DNA of 64,000 nt. It comes from Litoribacterium kuwaitense (GTDB lineage: Bacteria; Bacillota; Bacilli; Bacillales; DSM-28697). Location of the stretch: positions 1 to 64,000 of the forward strand of contig NZ_JAALFC010000014.1 in the NCBI RefSeq assembly GCF_011058155.1, given 5' to 3'. Shown piece by piece: positions 1 to 8,930 of the stretch. Position numbers and translations under genes: made by a program. Each line of letters starts with the position of its first letter. Position 1 is the stretch's first letter. The notes below the pieces were generated by a model, which saw nothing but the letters and a program-made list of their open reading frames with translations, had not been told where the DNA came from and made no database searches.

Positions 1-71
1 AAATGGTGGGTAGATTCCATTTCGTATAATTCATGCATGTCAAAAAGGCTTAGTTGTCGTATAATGGTCAT
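1..71 (-). CDS. N-terminus of a probable insertion-sequence transposase (runs off the window)
   Basis: An ATG at 71 follows a strong AAGGAGA ribosome-binding site (81-87) and opens a frame that stays open to the window edge. The 23 visible residues begin MTIIRQLSLFDMHELYEME. This resembles the N-terminal leader of Bacillus IS1182-like DDE transposases as I remember them; the catalytic part lies outside the window, so the family is inference. The neighbouring inverted repeats (59-144) and an abruptly ended small reading frame (149-208) fit an insertion-sequence end lying just upstream of a transposase gene. It could also be an unrelated gene start. Confidence 0.45.
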   Translation of the reverse strand, partial: MTIIRQLSLFDMHELYEMESTHH

Positions 72-144
72 GGAAGTACATCTCCTTCTGTTCTATGGCT
101 GTTTTCGTCGACTACCATTATACAGAATTTGGGGAGGTACTTCC
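59..144. repeat. Two interleaved inverted repeats at probable IS end
   Basis: GTATAATGGT (59-68) is the exact reverse complement of 114-123. GGAAGTACATCTCC (72-85) matches the reverse complement of 131-144 at 12 of 14 positions. The two pairs interleave rather than nest. They surround the start of the probable transposase gene and end just before the disrupted small frame, so they may be terminal or regulatory repeats of the element. Confidence 0.4.
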
Positions 145-148
145 TTTT

Positions 149-208
149 TTATGTCTCGGAAGCCTTGCGTGGCAAGACCTTAGAATTATGAAATTCATTC
201 ATCTGCAT
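149..208 (-). pseudogene. Truncated 5' end of the gene after uxaC
   Basis: Downstream of uxaC a GTAGGAG ribosome-binding site (217-223) sits eight bases before an ATG at 208. The frame gives 19 residues (starting MQMNEFHNSKVLPRKASET) and stops exactly where the probable IS sequence begins. A well-spaced start signal without a gene behind it suggests that the third gene of this operon was cut by the insertion. I cannot identify the original product; the operon context would suit a uronate reductase, but that is a guess. Confidence 0.4.
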
Positions 209-320
209 GTTTTTATCTCCTACAAGAGAACGAGGAAAGCCTTCTGATCCTCTGATTCCGATCTGGTCATCACTCGTCGTTGACACCAAGTCCTTTAAGC
301 AAAGGTTCACGAAGGCTTGT

Positions 321-1724
321 CTACACATACAAGTTAAAGTACCGGCGGGCATTGCCGTATGAAATGTCTTTTACATACGTGGCGAGCCAGTCGACATCGG
401 CTGGAACCTTTCCTTTTTCAGCCCAATTGCCAAACAGATTACATAATATTCGCCGGAAATATTCGTGTCGTGAAAACGATAAAAACGAACGTGAATCTGT
501 CAACATCCCGATGAAATGCTTAATTAGTCCAACATTGGCAAGAATTTTCATTTGTTCTTCCATGCCATCAATGTGATCGTTAAACCACCAAGCCGTCCCA
601 AATTGGACCTTTCCAGGAATTCCTCCACCTTGGAAATTCCCTGCCATCGTCGCCAAGATGTAGTTATCACGTGGGTTTAAGCAATACAGAATTGTTTTCG
701 GCAAACTGTCTTTGTATTCGATGGCGTCTAACAATCGTGAAAGCGGCTCAGCGAGCAAAGCATCACCAAGTGAGTCATAACCAGCATCTCTACCGATCCG
801 CTCAAACATTTTCGTATTATTATTCCGCAACGCACCGATATGAAGCTGCATCACCCAGCCTTTTTCGTGATAGCAGGCGGCTAAATATCGCATCGTATAC
901 GTCTTAAATTGCTCTACTTCCATGGCCGTGAGTGGTTGATGATTCATTCGCTTCGCATAAATGGCCTTCGCTTGTTCTTCCGTTGCATCAGCGAAAAACA
1001 TTTTCCCGATTCCATGATCCGCAGCTTTACAACCATGGACATCAAAGTGCTCAATTCGATCAGACAATGCTTCAAGAAACTGCATATAACTCGACAGGTC
1101 CCGACTTGTCGTCTCACTTAACGTTTGTACCCAATCACTAAACTCTGGCTGGTCAATATTTAACCCTTTGTCCGGTCGAAACGATGGCGCAACCTTTATA
1201 GGGACACCTTGGTCACTCATTGCTTTGTGGTGTTCCAACGTATCTGTCGGATCATCGGTCGTCCCGACAAATTCAACCCGGCTATTCAAAAGAAGCTGCT
1301 GTGTCGTCATCTGCTCGCTTTGTAGTGCGTCATTCGTCTCGTTCCATATGTTCTCAGCTGTTTCTGGACTTAAGACGTCATCAATCCCAAAGTAGTTTTT
1401 CAGCTCCATTTGTGTCCAATGAAACAAAGGGTTTCCTAACGTATGAGGCACTGTCTCTGCCCAAGCCTGGAATTTTTCTCGTTTTGAAGCTTCCCCCGTA
1501 ATATAATGTTCATCGATGCCGTTTGCTCTCATCAGACGCCACTTATAGTGGTCGCCTTCCAGCCAGATGTCTGTGATGGTTTTAAAGGAGTGATTTTTGG
1601 CAATGTCATCTGGGGGTAAGTGATTGTGAAAATCAATAATTGGTAAATCTTTTGCATAATCATGGTACAATTGCCGCGCAATATCGTTTGTTAGTAAGAA
1701 ATCCTCTGTGAGCAGACGGGACAT
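321..1724 (-). CDS. uxaC: Uronate (glucuronate) isomerase
   Basis: Converts D-glucuronate to D-fructuronate and D-galacturonate to D-tagaturonate in the cytoplasm. The 467-residue product has the usual family length. It carries the amidohydrolase-like metal motif IIDFHNHLPP near residue 30, MQLHIGALRN in the central barrel, and YCLNPRDN and SFSRHEYFRR further on. The ATG at 1724 follows an AAGGAAGG site. It is the last intact gene of a minus-strand operon beginning with dctP at 8.8 kb; beta-glucuronidase in the same operon would supply its substrate. The gene after it appears truncated (149-208), so the later steps to 2-keto-3-deoxygluconate must be encoded outside the window. Confidence 0.95.
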   Translation of the reverse strand: MSRLLTEDFLLTNDIARQLYHDYAKDLPIIDFHNHLPPDDIAKNHSFKTITDIWLEGDHYKWRLMRANGIDEHYITGEASKREKFQAWAETVPHTLGNPLFHWTQMELKNYFGIDDVLSPETAENIWNETNDALQSEQMTTQQLLLNSRVEFVGTTDDPTDTLEHHKAMSDQGVPIKVAPSFRPDKGLNIDQPEFSDWVQTLSETTSRDLSSYMQFLEALSDRIEHFDVHGCKAADHGIGKMFFADATEEQAKAIYAKRMNHQPLTAMEVEQFKTYTMRYLAACYHEKGWVMQLHIGALRNNNTKMFERIGRDAGYDSLGDALLAEPLSRLLDAIEYKDSLPKTILYCLNPRDNYILATMAGNFQGGGIPGKVQFGTAWWFNDHIDGMEEQMKILANVGLIKHFIGMLTDSRSFLSFSRHEYFRRILCNLFGNWAEKGKVPADVDWLATYVKDISYGNARRYFNLYV

Positions 1725-1740
1725 GAACCTTCACCTTCCT

Positions 1741-4135
1741 TCATTCGTTTAGTAGCATCTCAAACACCGCTTGGTCACTACGTAGTGTTTCGCCGTTTAC
1801 AATGATTGTCCGTTTTTCTGTGTCTGGAAAGTAAACGCGGATCTGTTCGTAAGGAAGAATATAATTTCCTCGTACAACTACCGTGACATCAACCTCTTGA
1901 TCCGTTGTTGTCATCTTCACCTGAAGCCAGCTAGTGTCGCCTTTTTTGTACGCGACCGTTTCTCCATCATCCTCATAAAACACTTTCTCTATGTCATCAT
2001 TCGTTTGCGATGGGAAAACGAGAAGTCCACGCTTATCGTGCTCCTTATTTGCAAATGTAATGGCGCCATCACGAATCGGGAATATTGCTCCCCCCTGTGC
2101 AAAGAGTGGCACCGTGTTCAAAGGGGCTGGCACACAAATCGTCTGACCTCCTTCATGCCACTGATTTGTGTTTACGTCATACCATCCTCTTTCATTTGCC
2201 GGTAAATAGACCGTTCGCTCTGTTTGCCCTTTTTCCATGACATTCGCTACGAGCAAATCTTCACCGACGAGGAAATCATCATTCTCTTTAAATGTATGCT
2301 CATCGTGTTCAAAATAATAGAAAGTCGGCGTGAGGATCGGTTTATATTCTGCATGGGCTAAATAAAGCAGGTGGTAAAAATACGGCATCCATTTCACCCG
2401 CTCCTTCATCCAGAAGCGAATAGCATCAATATATTCCTCATACATCCATGGCACATTGACGGTTTGGTCTTCATTCCACGAATGAATGGTAAAACGAGGG
2501 TGAAAAATTCCGTTTTGAATCCAGCGGACAAACAACTCAGGCTCTGGTGCCTTGCCTGCAAATCCGCCCACATCATGCCCGAAATTATAAATACCCGATA
2601 GACTTAAGCTGAGACCCATTTTTAAGTTGTAGCGAATGGTTTTCCATTCAGTAAAATTATCTCCTGACCACGTCTGCACGTACCGCTGCATTCCTGGTCC
2701 ACCAGAGCGTGAGATTAAGTATGGCCGTTTGCAAGATTCATATTCCGTTTGCGCCGCAAAGGAAGCTTTCATCATTAAAAGGGTTTGGATCGGTTTAATC
2801 ATCGCGACTGGGATCGGCTTGCCAAATCCATGTGCCAACGCTTTTTCGTCCCATATTTCATATTCATTGTTATCATTCCAGGTGGAATCGATCCCATATG
2901 CCAAGAGCGTATCTTTCACTTTGTGCTTCCACCAATCAATGGTCGACTCATTCGTGAAATCTAAATAAGACCCTAACGCATCCCAAAACTGTGATATCTC
3001 CGGCTTTGTTCCCGTTCGATCTTTGACAAAGAGCTCTTTTCCATAGCCTCTTGATAATGAGGGTGATCATCTAATAAAGCTGGTTTGATATTGGCACAAA
3101 CGCGTATGCCATGCTCATGAAAATGATCGTTCATTCCTTCAGGATCAGGCACTTTCGACCGATTCCAGTTAAATACGTACCGCTTCTCACCGATCGACGT
3201 GTAGCCGGAGGATAGCTGAAACGAGTCACATGGGATATCGTATTTCTCGCACAATTCAACAAACCTTTTGAGTTGCTCTTGCGCATCCGGCGCATCTGTA
3301 TACGTCATCGTTGAGCCTGAATATCCTAAGCTCCACTTCGGCGGCAGCAATGTCTTTCCTGTCAACCAAGAATACCGCTCCACGACACCTTTTACAGACG
3401 GTCCGAGCATAAAGTAGTAATCGAGATCACCATATTTTGCTTGATAATAACGATACAGCCCGTGGTAGTTATCCAGCTCTGCGCCCATATCAAATATGCT
3501 GTCAGATGGATTATCATAAAACAGCCCATATGAGGTACCTGTCTTTGGCGAACGCACAATGTAGAACGGGATATGCTTATACAATGGATCGGTGTGCTGT
3601 GCATCATAACCCATCGCATCAATGGTTCTCATTTGATAGCGTTTATGGTGCCGATCCATGTCGCCGCCCTTCTCACCAAGGCCATAATATTGCTCTTCCA
3701 CATCACGCTCCATATAGTGAAAAACACCATCTCCAAGCTGTTCACGGAAGTTATAGCTTTGCGTTTTCCGGTCACCGGCGATCTTTACCCATCCACCTTC
3801 ACCTTTCCGGTACCAATCGATAAAAAACCATTGAGGTGTACAGTGGCTTTCAGTTTCTTTGTAAATACGTGCACGATCCCCTCTTCCTCTTCAACGTCGT
3901 AATCTGGCAGAGAAAAAGGGGTGACATCAAATCGGTCTCGCCCTGCAAAAGGAATGTCCTCCATCCCTGGGGCGACGGCCCACGTTTGACGATGATCATA
4001 CGTTTGCTCAAAGGAGCTATAGACCCGAAAGATGTCTTCTTCCAAAACATAAAGCATGACCTCTAGATCTCCGGATTGGAACGTTAATGGATGACCATAT
4101 TTATTTGTTAATGTAAAAGGGATAACAGAAATCAT
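1741..4135 (-). pseudogene. Glycoside hydrolase family 31 enzyme, two frameshifts as read
   Basis: Reads as three pieces (4135-3785, about 3800-2973, about 3050-1741) that join into one GH31 protein of 798 residues if one base is restored at each break: a G in the run at 3788-3790 and a base near 3045. The middle piece has the barrel start SLGYSGSTMTYTDAP. The last has the nucleophile region GIDSTWNDNNEYEIWD and the acid/base region TWSGDN, followed by the usual beta-sandwich domains. There is no signal peptide, so it acts in the cytoplasm. GH31 members release alpha-linked glucose, xylose or related sugars; the operon suggests alpha-linked residues on an imported uronide, which is inference. 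It may be intact in the organism if the breaks are sequencing errors. Confidence 0.85.
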
Positions 4136-4154
4136 TCGATCGTCTCCTTTCCGG

Positions 4155-5459
4155 TTACATCAGTCCAAAAAGTCGTGGCAAAGCAAGACTAATCCATGGA
4201 ATATAAGTAACAAGCATTAAAGCTACAATGAGCGCTAAAAACATTTTCACTAATGGTCGCAGCACGGATTCAATTCGTACATTAGCGACACTACACCCGA
4301 CAAACAAAGCACTGCCTACAGGCGGCGTCATAATTCCAATACAAAGGTTAAAGACGAGAACAATCCCGAAATGGACAGGGTCCATTCCGATCTCCATGGC
4401 AATGGGTAAAAAGATTGGTGTGAAAATTAACACCGCAGGCGTCAAGTCCATAAAAGTACCAACGATTAACAAAATGATATTCATGATTAAGAGAATGATA
4501 ATTGGATTGTCGGACGCTTGTAAAAGAAGGTCACTAATGGCATTAGGAATACCAGTGTATGCCATTACCCATGACATAATCGACGATGCCCCAACGAGAA
4601 ATAAAACAATGCCTGTCATCACAACGGTTTCTCGAAGAATGTCAGGAATATCTTTTAGCTTAATCTCCCGGTAGATTGCCGCTAAGATGATTGAATACAA
4701 AACAGCGACCGCCGCACCTTCTGTCGCCGTAAAAATACCTGCAACAATACCACCAATCACGATAACAATGAGCAACAAGCTCGGGATTGCATCCAGGACA
4801 ACCTTCAAGCCTTGCGAGAAAGTCGGGCGCTCAGCCACAGGATAGGATGCTTTTTTTGCTAAGAAGTAAGCGACGACCATGACAGCGATCCCCATCAAAA
4901 TACCGGGGAGATAACCAGCCATAAATAGTGCTGAAATGGATGTTCCTCCACTCACTAAAGAGAACAAAATCAATACCCCACTCGGAGGGATTAATAGACC
5001 AGCTGGAGATGAAGCGATGTTGACGGCTGCTGAGAAAGATTTGTCGTAGCCTTCTTTTTCCTGCAACGGTGTCATCACTCGACCCATGGCGGCCGCTGAC
5101 GCAACAGCAGACCCCGATATCGAACCAAACAACATATTTCCGACAACATTCGTGTGTGCCAAGGAGCCCGGCAGCCTTCCCCCGATCAATTTAGCTAAAT
5201 TAATTAATCGAAGGGCGATTCCCCCATTGTTCATAATGCTCCCAGAGAGGATAAAGAAGATTACGGCCAACAAAGCAAAGCTATTGATTCCCTGTACCAT
5301 TTTTTGTGCAGCTGTAAAAACAGCCACATCGATTGGTACAACTGTCAAAGCAGTAATAAACGAAGCTACACCGATTCCGACAGAAATCGGCACACCAATA
5401 GCGAGCAAGACAAAAAACACACCAAATAAAATGATCGACGCTTGCAATGCCATGTCCAT
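4155..5459 (-). CDS. dctM: TRAP transporter large membrane subunit
   Basis: The 434-residue, highly hydrophobic protein has about a dozen membrane segments and the DctM landmarks SGSAVASAAAMGRVMTP, LIPPSGVLILFS and ATEGAAVAVLYS. It is the ion-coupled channel of a three-part TRAP system. The start at 5459 uses a ribosome-binding site that overlaps the end of dctQ (REEV stop, GAGGAGGTGTAGAGG). Together with dctP and dctQ it should import an acidic sugar; operon company with beta-glucuronidase and uronate isomerase points to a glucuronide or oligouronide. Substrate is inferred. Confidence 0.93.
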   Translation of the reverse strand: MDMALQASIILFGVFFVLLAIGVPISVGIGVASFITALTVVPIDVAVFTAAQKMVQGINSFALLAVIFFILSGSIMNNGGIALRLINLAKLIGGRLPGSLAHTNVVGNMLFGSISGSAVASAAAMGRVMTPLQEKEGYDKSFSAAVNIASSPAGLLIPPSGVLILFSLVSGGTSISALFMAGYLPGILMGIAVMVVAYFLAKKASYPVAERPTFSQGLKVVLDAIPSLLLIVIVIGGIVAGIFTATEGAAVAVLYSIILAAIYREIKLKDIPDILRETVVMTGIVLFLVGASSIMSWVMAYTGIPNAISDLLLQASDNPIIILLIMNIILLIVGTFMDLTPAVLIFTPIFLPIAMEIGMDPVHFGIVLVFNLCIGIMTPPVGSALFVGCSVANVRIESVLRPLVKMFLALIVALMLVTYIPWISLALPRLFGLM

Positions 5460-5464
5460 ATCCT

Positions 5465-5953
5465 CTACACCTCCTCACGCTGTTGCATCTCTTGCTGGTA
5501 TTCCTTGAGTAGCAGTAATTTGTAAATGACAATCAAAATACCGCTAATCGGCAAAATCGAATAAACATAGCCCATCGGTATATTTAAAATAGGTGTCGTT
5601 TGGGACATCGTAATGCTCACTACTTCGATGCCACCCTTGAACATAATGAGAATCGCAAACGCTAAAATAATCAAATCGTTGATGATTCTTATACTTAGAC
5701 GACTCTTTCCTTTAAACTTCTCTTTTAAAAAGGTAATCGCCAAATGCTGATTAGTGCCAAATGCATACGTTGCACCCAAAATCGCCGTCCAGACAAGCAA
5801 GAAGCGCAGCAATTCACCAGTCACTGTGCTCGGAGCACCTAAAACGTAGCGGCTCGTCACTTGCCAGAGCGCACCCGCGACAAGAACAAAAGTAAATAAG
5901 GACGTGACTCCTAAAATGGTGCGATCCAAAATTAATTTAATCTTATCGACCAT
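5465..5953 (-). CDS. dctQ: TRAP transporter small membrane subunit
   Basis: A 162-residue protein with four predicted membrane segments, typical of DctQ, which docks the large subunit. The motifs ILGVTSLFTFVLVAGALWQV and LLVWTAILGATYAFG are characteristic of the family. Its ATG at 5953 overlaps the last codons of uidA, and its site (AAGGAGAGGG) lies inside uidA, indicating translational coupling. Finding it separated from its binding protein gene by a hydrolase gene is unusual. Confidence 0.92.
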   Translation of the reverse strand: MVDKIKLILDRTILGVTSLFTFVLVAGALWQVTSRYVLGAPSTVTGELLRFLLVWTAILGATYAFGTNQHLAITFLKEKFKGKSRLSIRIINDLIILAFAILIMFKGGIEVVSITMSQTTPILNIPMGYVYSILPISGILIVIYKLLLLKEYQQEMQQREEV

Positions 5954-7748
5954 GCCTATCCCTCTCCTTATGTGAAAGCCACCTTGCCTTCAGCGTGGCC
6001 TGCGCCATCTTAGGCTGACGATCACGGGTAAAGATGCCTTTTTTATTGCCGTCCACCCGAACCGTATCTTGCTTCGTCATAAAGTCAGCAAAATTCCATA
6101 CCTGTTCACCGATCACACTTGGCATTTCATCAAATACTTGATGATACGTTTCTAAAAATTCAACCTGAAACTCTTCTGTAAACATCACAGAAGGCATCTT
6201 ATGCAACCCAGCGACCGTATCGACACCATATTCAGTAATAACGACCGGCTGTTCATGCGTGTTTTCCCATCGCTCCAAGTAATCGGTAAGGTCTCTCTTC
6301 CCAGCTTCTAAATTGCCCGGTGTCGAATACCACCCAAAGTAAACGTTGAGACCAATCACATCGACGAGCTTCGATACGTAGCATCGCTCAGGCTCAATCA
6401 ACATGAGATTCACATTCATGATTGGACGACGATCCCGCTTCCTGACCTCATCAATCAAACGTTGATAATAGACTTCTGCCTCAGGCTCCATCGTCGAGGC
6501 CTCATTGGAAAGAGACCACATAATGACACTCGGATGGTTTCGGTCGCGCTCAATCAAACGAATCACAGTGTCCATATGATAATCAGCTAAACGATCAGAA
6601 ATTCTCCCATTACTAAATACTGGTGCAAGATCGCCCGTCGCAGGGACGCCTTGGCTTAATAACCCGACCGCAGACGTTTCATCAATGACTAAAAATCCTA
6701 TTTCATCAGCCATTTGTAACACTTCTTCCGCATAAGGATAATGCGCTGTGCGGAAAGAATTGGCACCTGTTTCCTTCATCAAATACATATCTCTCATCAT
6801 CATGACCGGATCATGACCTTTACCGCGTACATCCGCATCCTCGTGCTTACCAAACCCTTTTAAGTAGACTGGCTCATGGTTGAGCAATAGCTGTCTATTT
6901 TTAACTTCAACTTTACGCACACCAATATTCAAAGGGTAGTGATCGACGATGTTTCCATCTTCACCAGTGACTGTGACGTCAAGCTTGTACAAGTAAGGAT
7001 GATCTGGTGACCATAACTGAACATGCGGAATGCTCATAGAAGCCGTCGTTCCAGTTCCAGTTGCAACGCTTTGGCCCTCTTTTGTGAGCACCTCATAATG
7101 GATTTCTCCACGACCTGAAAAATGTCCCTCAACCGAAACAATTCCTGTTTCCCCATTAAAATCAGTATCAACCTGCACTGATGTAATATGTTCTTTTGGC
7201 ACAGTATAAAGCGTCACCGGCCGGTGGATGCCTGCATAATTAAAGAAGTCATGCTGCTGATGGAGCGTTTTTTTCACTTCACCTTCTGGCGTTTTTTCTT
7301 CGGTCACTTCCCCTGGCGGCAGCATGTCCCAAGTTAATTCGTTGTTGACCTTGACCGTAATTCGGTTTAGACCATTTTTAATTAACAACGGTGTAATCTT
7401 GGCTTCAAATGGCAGGAAACCGTTATGATTAGTCACTGCTAACGCCCCATTGACCCACACAGTTGCCGTATGTGAAACAGCACCAAACCGTAGCATGACC
7501 GTTTCAGTGAACCATTCGTTCGGTAGATACGTCGTTGTTTCATACCAAACATCACCAACATAATCTCTCATTTCCTGTGACGTCGTTATATCGTTAAAAC
7601 TTGATGGAACAGGCATATGTATGGACGACGGAAGCCCTTGGGCTGGCCACCCATGCTCTTCTCCAAGGGAATTGGCATCCAATTGAAAGTTCCATATTCC
7701 GTCTAAGGTTTTTGTTTGTCTTGTTGTCGTTGTTTTTGGATAAAGCAA
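5943..7748 (-). CDS. uidA: Beta-glucuronidase, GH2 family (TTG start)
   Basis: Cleaves beta-D-glucuronides to glucuronate in the cytoplasm; no signal peptide. Acid/base motif MWSLSNEAST and nucleophile motif VITEYGVDTVAGLH are both present. The late motif GNKKGIFTRDRQPK contains the Asn-x-Lys pair known to bind the uronate carboxylate in glucuronidases. I choose the TTG at 7748 because AAGGAGG (7755-7761) lies correctly before it and the protein then begins LYPKTTTTRQTKTLDGIW, aligning with E. coli GUS (603 residues; here 601). An upstream in-frame TTG at 7793 lies inside a hairpin and has no such site. It sits between dctP and dctQ, an uncommon arrangement. Confidence 0.93.
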   Translation of the reverse strand: MLYPKTTTTRQTKTLDGIWNFQLDANSLGEEHGWPAQGLPSSIHMPVPSSFNDITTSQEMRDYVGDVWYETTTYLPNEWFTETVMLRFGAVSHTATVWVNGALAVTNHNGFLPFEAKITPLLIKNGLNRITVKVNNELTWDMLPPGEVTEEKTPEGEVKKTLHQQHDFFNYAGIHRPVTLYTVPKEHITSVQVDTDFNGETGIVSVEGHFSGRGEIHYEVLTKEGQSVATGTGTTASMSIPHVQLWSPDHPYLYKLDVTVTGEDGNIVDHYPLNIGVRKVEVKNRQLLLNHEPVYLKGFGKHEDADVRGKGHDPVMMMRDMYLMKETGANSFRTAHYPYAEEVLQMADEIGFLVIDETSAVGLLSQGVPATGDLAPVFSNGRISDRLADYHMDTVIRLIERDRNHPSVIMWSLSNEASTMEPEAEVYYQRLIDEVRKRDRRPIMNVNLMLIEPERCYVSKLVDVIGLNVYFGWYSTPGNLEAGKRDLTDYLERWENTHEQPVVITEYGVDTVAGLHKMPSVMFTEEFQVEFLETYHQVFDEMPSVIGEQVWNFADFMTKQDTVRVDGNKKGIFTRDRQPKMAQATLKARWLSHKERDRHGR

Positions 7749-7776
7749 AGCTTCCGCCTCCTTCAATAGATAGGGA

Positions 7777-7801
7777 AAAGGTGCCCTATACAAGCACCTT
7801 T
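7777..7801 (-). terminator. Hairpin between dctP and uidA, possible attenuator
   Basis: AAAGGTGC (7777-7784) pairs perfectly with GCACCTTT (7794-7801) around a nine-base loop. It lies directly after the dctP stop (7810) and before the uidA start. There is no long T-run, so partial termination or protection of the dctP transcript end is more likely than full termination. This would give more binding protein than membrane subunits. Confidence 0.5.
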
Positions 7802-7809
7802 AAAATTTA

Positions 7810-8805
7810 TTATTTTAACGCTTTCATATCTTCAATGATTTGTGCAATATCTTCGTCTTTCATAAACTCATCGTGTAGTGGTTGAACAGCATCAATAAAT
7901 GGCTCTTTCTCCACTTCGTAAAATTCTACACCCATCTCTTCTGCATCTGTAACAGCTTCATCCATCGCCTTGTTCCAAATTTCTGTATGATATTTAGTTG
8001 CTTCTTGAGCTGCTTCTTCTAATGCCACTTTGTGTTCGTCAGATAAGCTGTCCCACGTTTTTTGACTAATAATCGCCACATCAGGAATCATCGTATGCTC
8101 ATTGAATGAGAACGCCTTTGCTACCTCGCCGTGCTTTCCAGTCGTCAGAGCCGTCGGGTTACTCTCAGCACCATCAACGACGCCTTGCTGTAGAGCTGTG
8201 TAAATCTCACCGTAAGGCATCGGTGTTGGGGTGCCACCCAACAGCTCAACCATTTGAATCGCTGTCGGACTATCCATGACACGGATTTTTAACCCCGCTA
8301 AATCTGCCGGTGTCTGAATTGGGGTGTCTTTTGTGTAAAAGCTACGAGCACCAGAATCAAAATAAGTCAACCCGAGAAACCCTTGATCTGCAGTGGATTG
8401 GTAAATCCCCTGAACGACATCTGACTCCATAACCGTTCTATAATGCTCTTTGCTTTCAAAAATATAAGGTAATGAGAACACTGAATACTCGCTTGCGAAG
8501 CTTTCCAATGCACCTGCGCTTACTTTTGTCATATCAACAGCACCACTTTGCAGCTGCTCTAAGACCTCTTTCTCACTTCCAAGAACGCCGTTTGCAAAAA
8601 GCTTCACGGTGACTTCACCGTTCGTTTTTTCTTCCACACCTTCAGAAAAATTCTCCAATGCTTTATGAACAGGGTGCTCTTCACTCAAATTATGGGCAAG
8701 TCTGAGCTGTTTGGCATCACCACTGGCTCCATTGGAACCTCCACACCCAGCAAGTAACAATAGACTACATAAAAAAACCGTCGACAAAAGATAGATTTTT
8801 TTCAT
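7810..8805 (-). CDS. dctP: TRAP transporter solute-binding protein, lipoprotein
   Basis: Extracytoplasmic receptor of the TRAP system, anchored by lipid in a Gram-positive cell. The start at 8805 is chosen over the upstream ATG at 8829 because it begins MKKIYLLSTVF, follows GGGGAGAG, and leads into a lipobox LLLLAGC. DctP hallmarks include EKEVLEQLQSGAVDM, LAGLKIRVMDSPTAIQM with the carboxylate-binding Arg, and YGEIYTALQQGVVDGAESN. The length of 331 residues is normal. It is the first gene of the operon, under the promoter at 8879-8907, the operator at 8850-8868 and a cre at 8829-8842. An acidic sugar ligand is inferred from the operon. Confidence 0.93.
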   Translation of the reverse strand: MKKIYLLSTVFLCSLLLLAGCGGSNGASGDAKQLRLAHNLSEEHPVHKALENFSEGVEEKTNGEVTVKLFANGVLGSEKEVLEQLQSGAVDMTKVSAGALESFASEYSVFSLPYIFESKEHYRTVMESDVVQGIYQSTADQGFLGLTYFDSGARSFYTKDTPIQTPADLAGLKIRVMDSPTAIQMVELLGGTPTPMPYGEIYTALQQGVVDGAESNPTALTTGKHGEVAKAFSFNEHTMIPDVAIISQKTWDSLSDEHKVALEEAAQEATKYHTEIWNKAMDEAVTDAEEMGVEFYEVEKEPFIDAVQPLHDEFMKDEDIAQIIEDMKALK

Positions 8806-8828
8806 TTTACAGCTCTCCCCCTTAATCA

Positions 8829-8842
8829 TGATGTCGCTTTCA
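8829..8842 (-). promoter_or_regulatory. cre site (CcpA) before dctP
   Basis: Reading the minus strand, TGAAAGCGACATCA matches the consensus TGWAANCGNTNWCA at all but one defined position. It lies about 25 bases after the expected transcription start of the dctP operon and before the start codon, a position where CcpA would block elongation. Confidence 0.65.
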
Positions 8843-8849
8843 TCACTTT

Positions 8850-8868
8850 GTTTGTTTACACAACAAAC
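8850..8868. promoter_or_regulatory. ROK/XylR-type operator
   Basis: GTTTGTTTACACAACAAAC has perfect seven-base arms around a five-base centre and closely resembles the Bacillus xyl operator. It overlaps the -35 region of the rightward promoter and the start region of the leftward one, so one repressor dimer could shut both. The ROK protein starting at 8931 is the obvious ligand. Confidence 0.8.
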
Positions 8869-8883
8869 TGTCAGTCATATAAT
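8855..8883 (+). promoter_or_regulatory. Promoter of the ROK repressor gene
   Basis: TTTACA (8855-8860), 17-base spacer, TATAAT (8878-8883). The -35 box lies inside the operator, predicting autorepression. Confidence 0.65.
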
Positions 8884-8907
8884 AAAGTGAAATAGAATAG
8901 ATTTCAA
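8879..8907 (-). promoter_or_regulatory. Promoter of the dctP-uidA-uxaC operon
   Basis: On the minus strand TTGAAA (8907-8902), 17-base spacer, TATTAT (8884-8879). The -10 box occupies the same base pairs as that of the rightward promoter, so the two cannot be used at once on the same DNA. Confidence 0.7.
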
Positions 8908-8930
8908 GTGTTTTTTGAAAGGGGTTTCAG

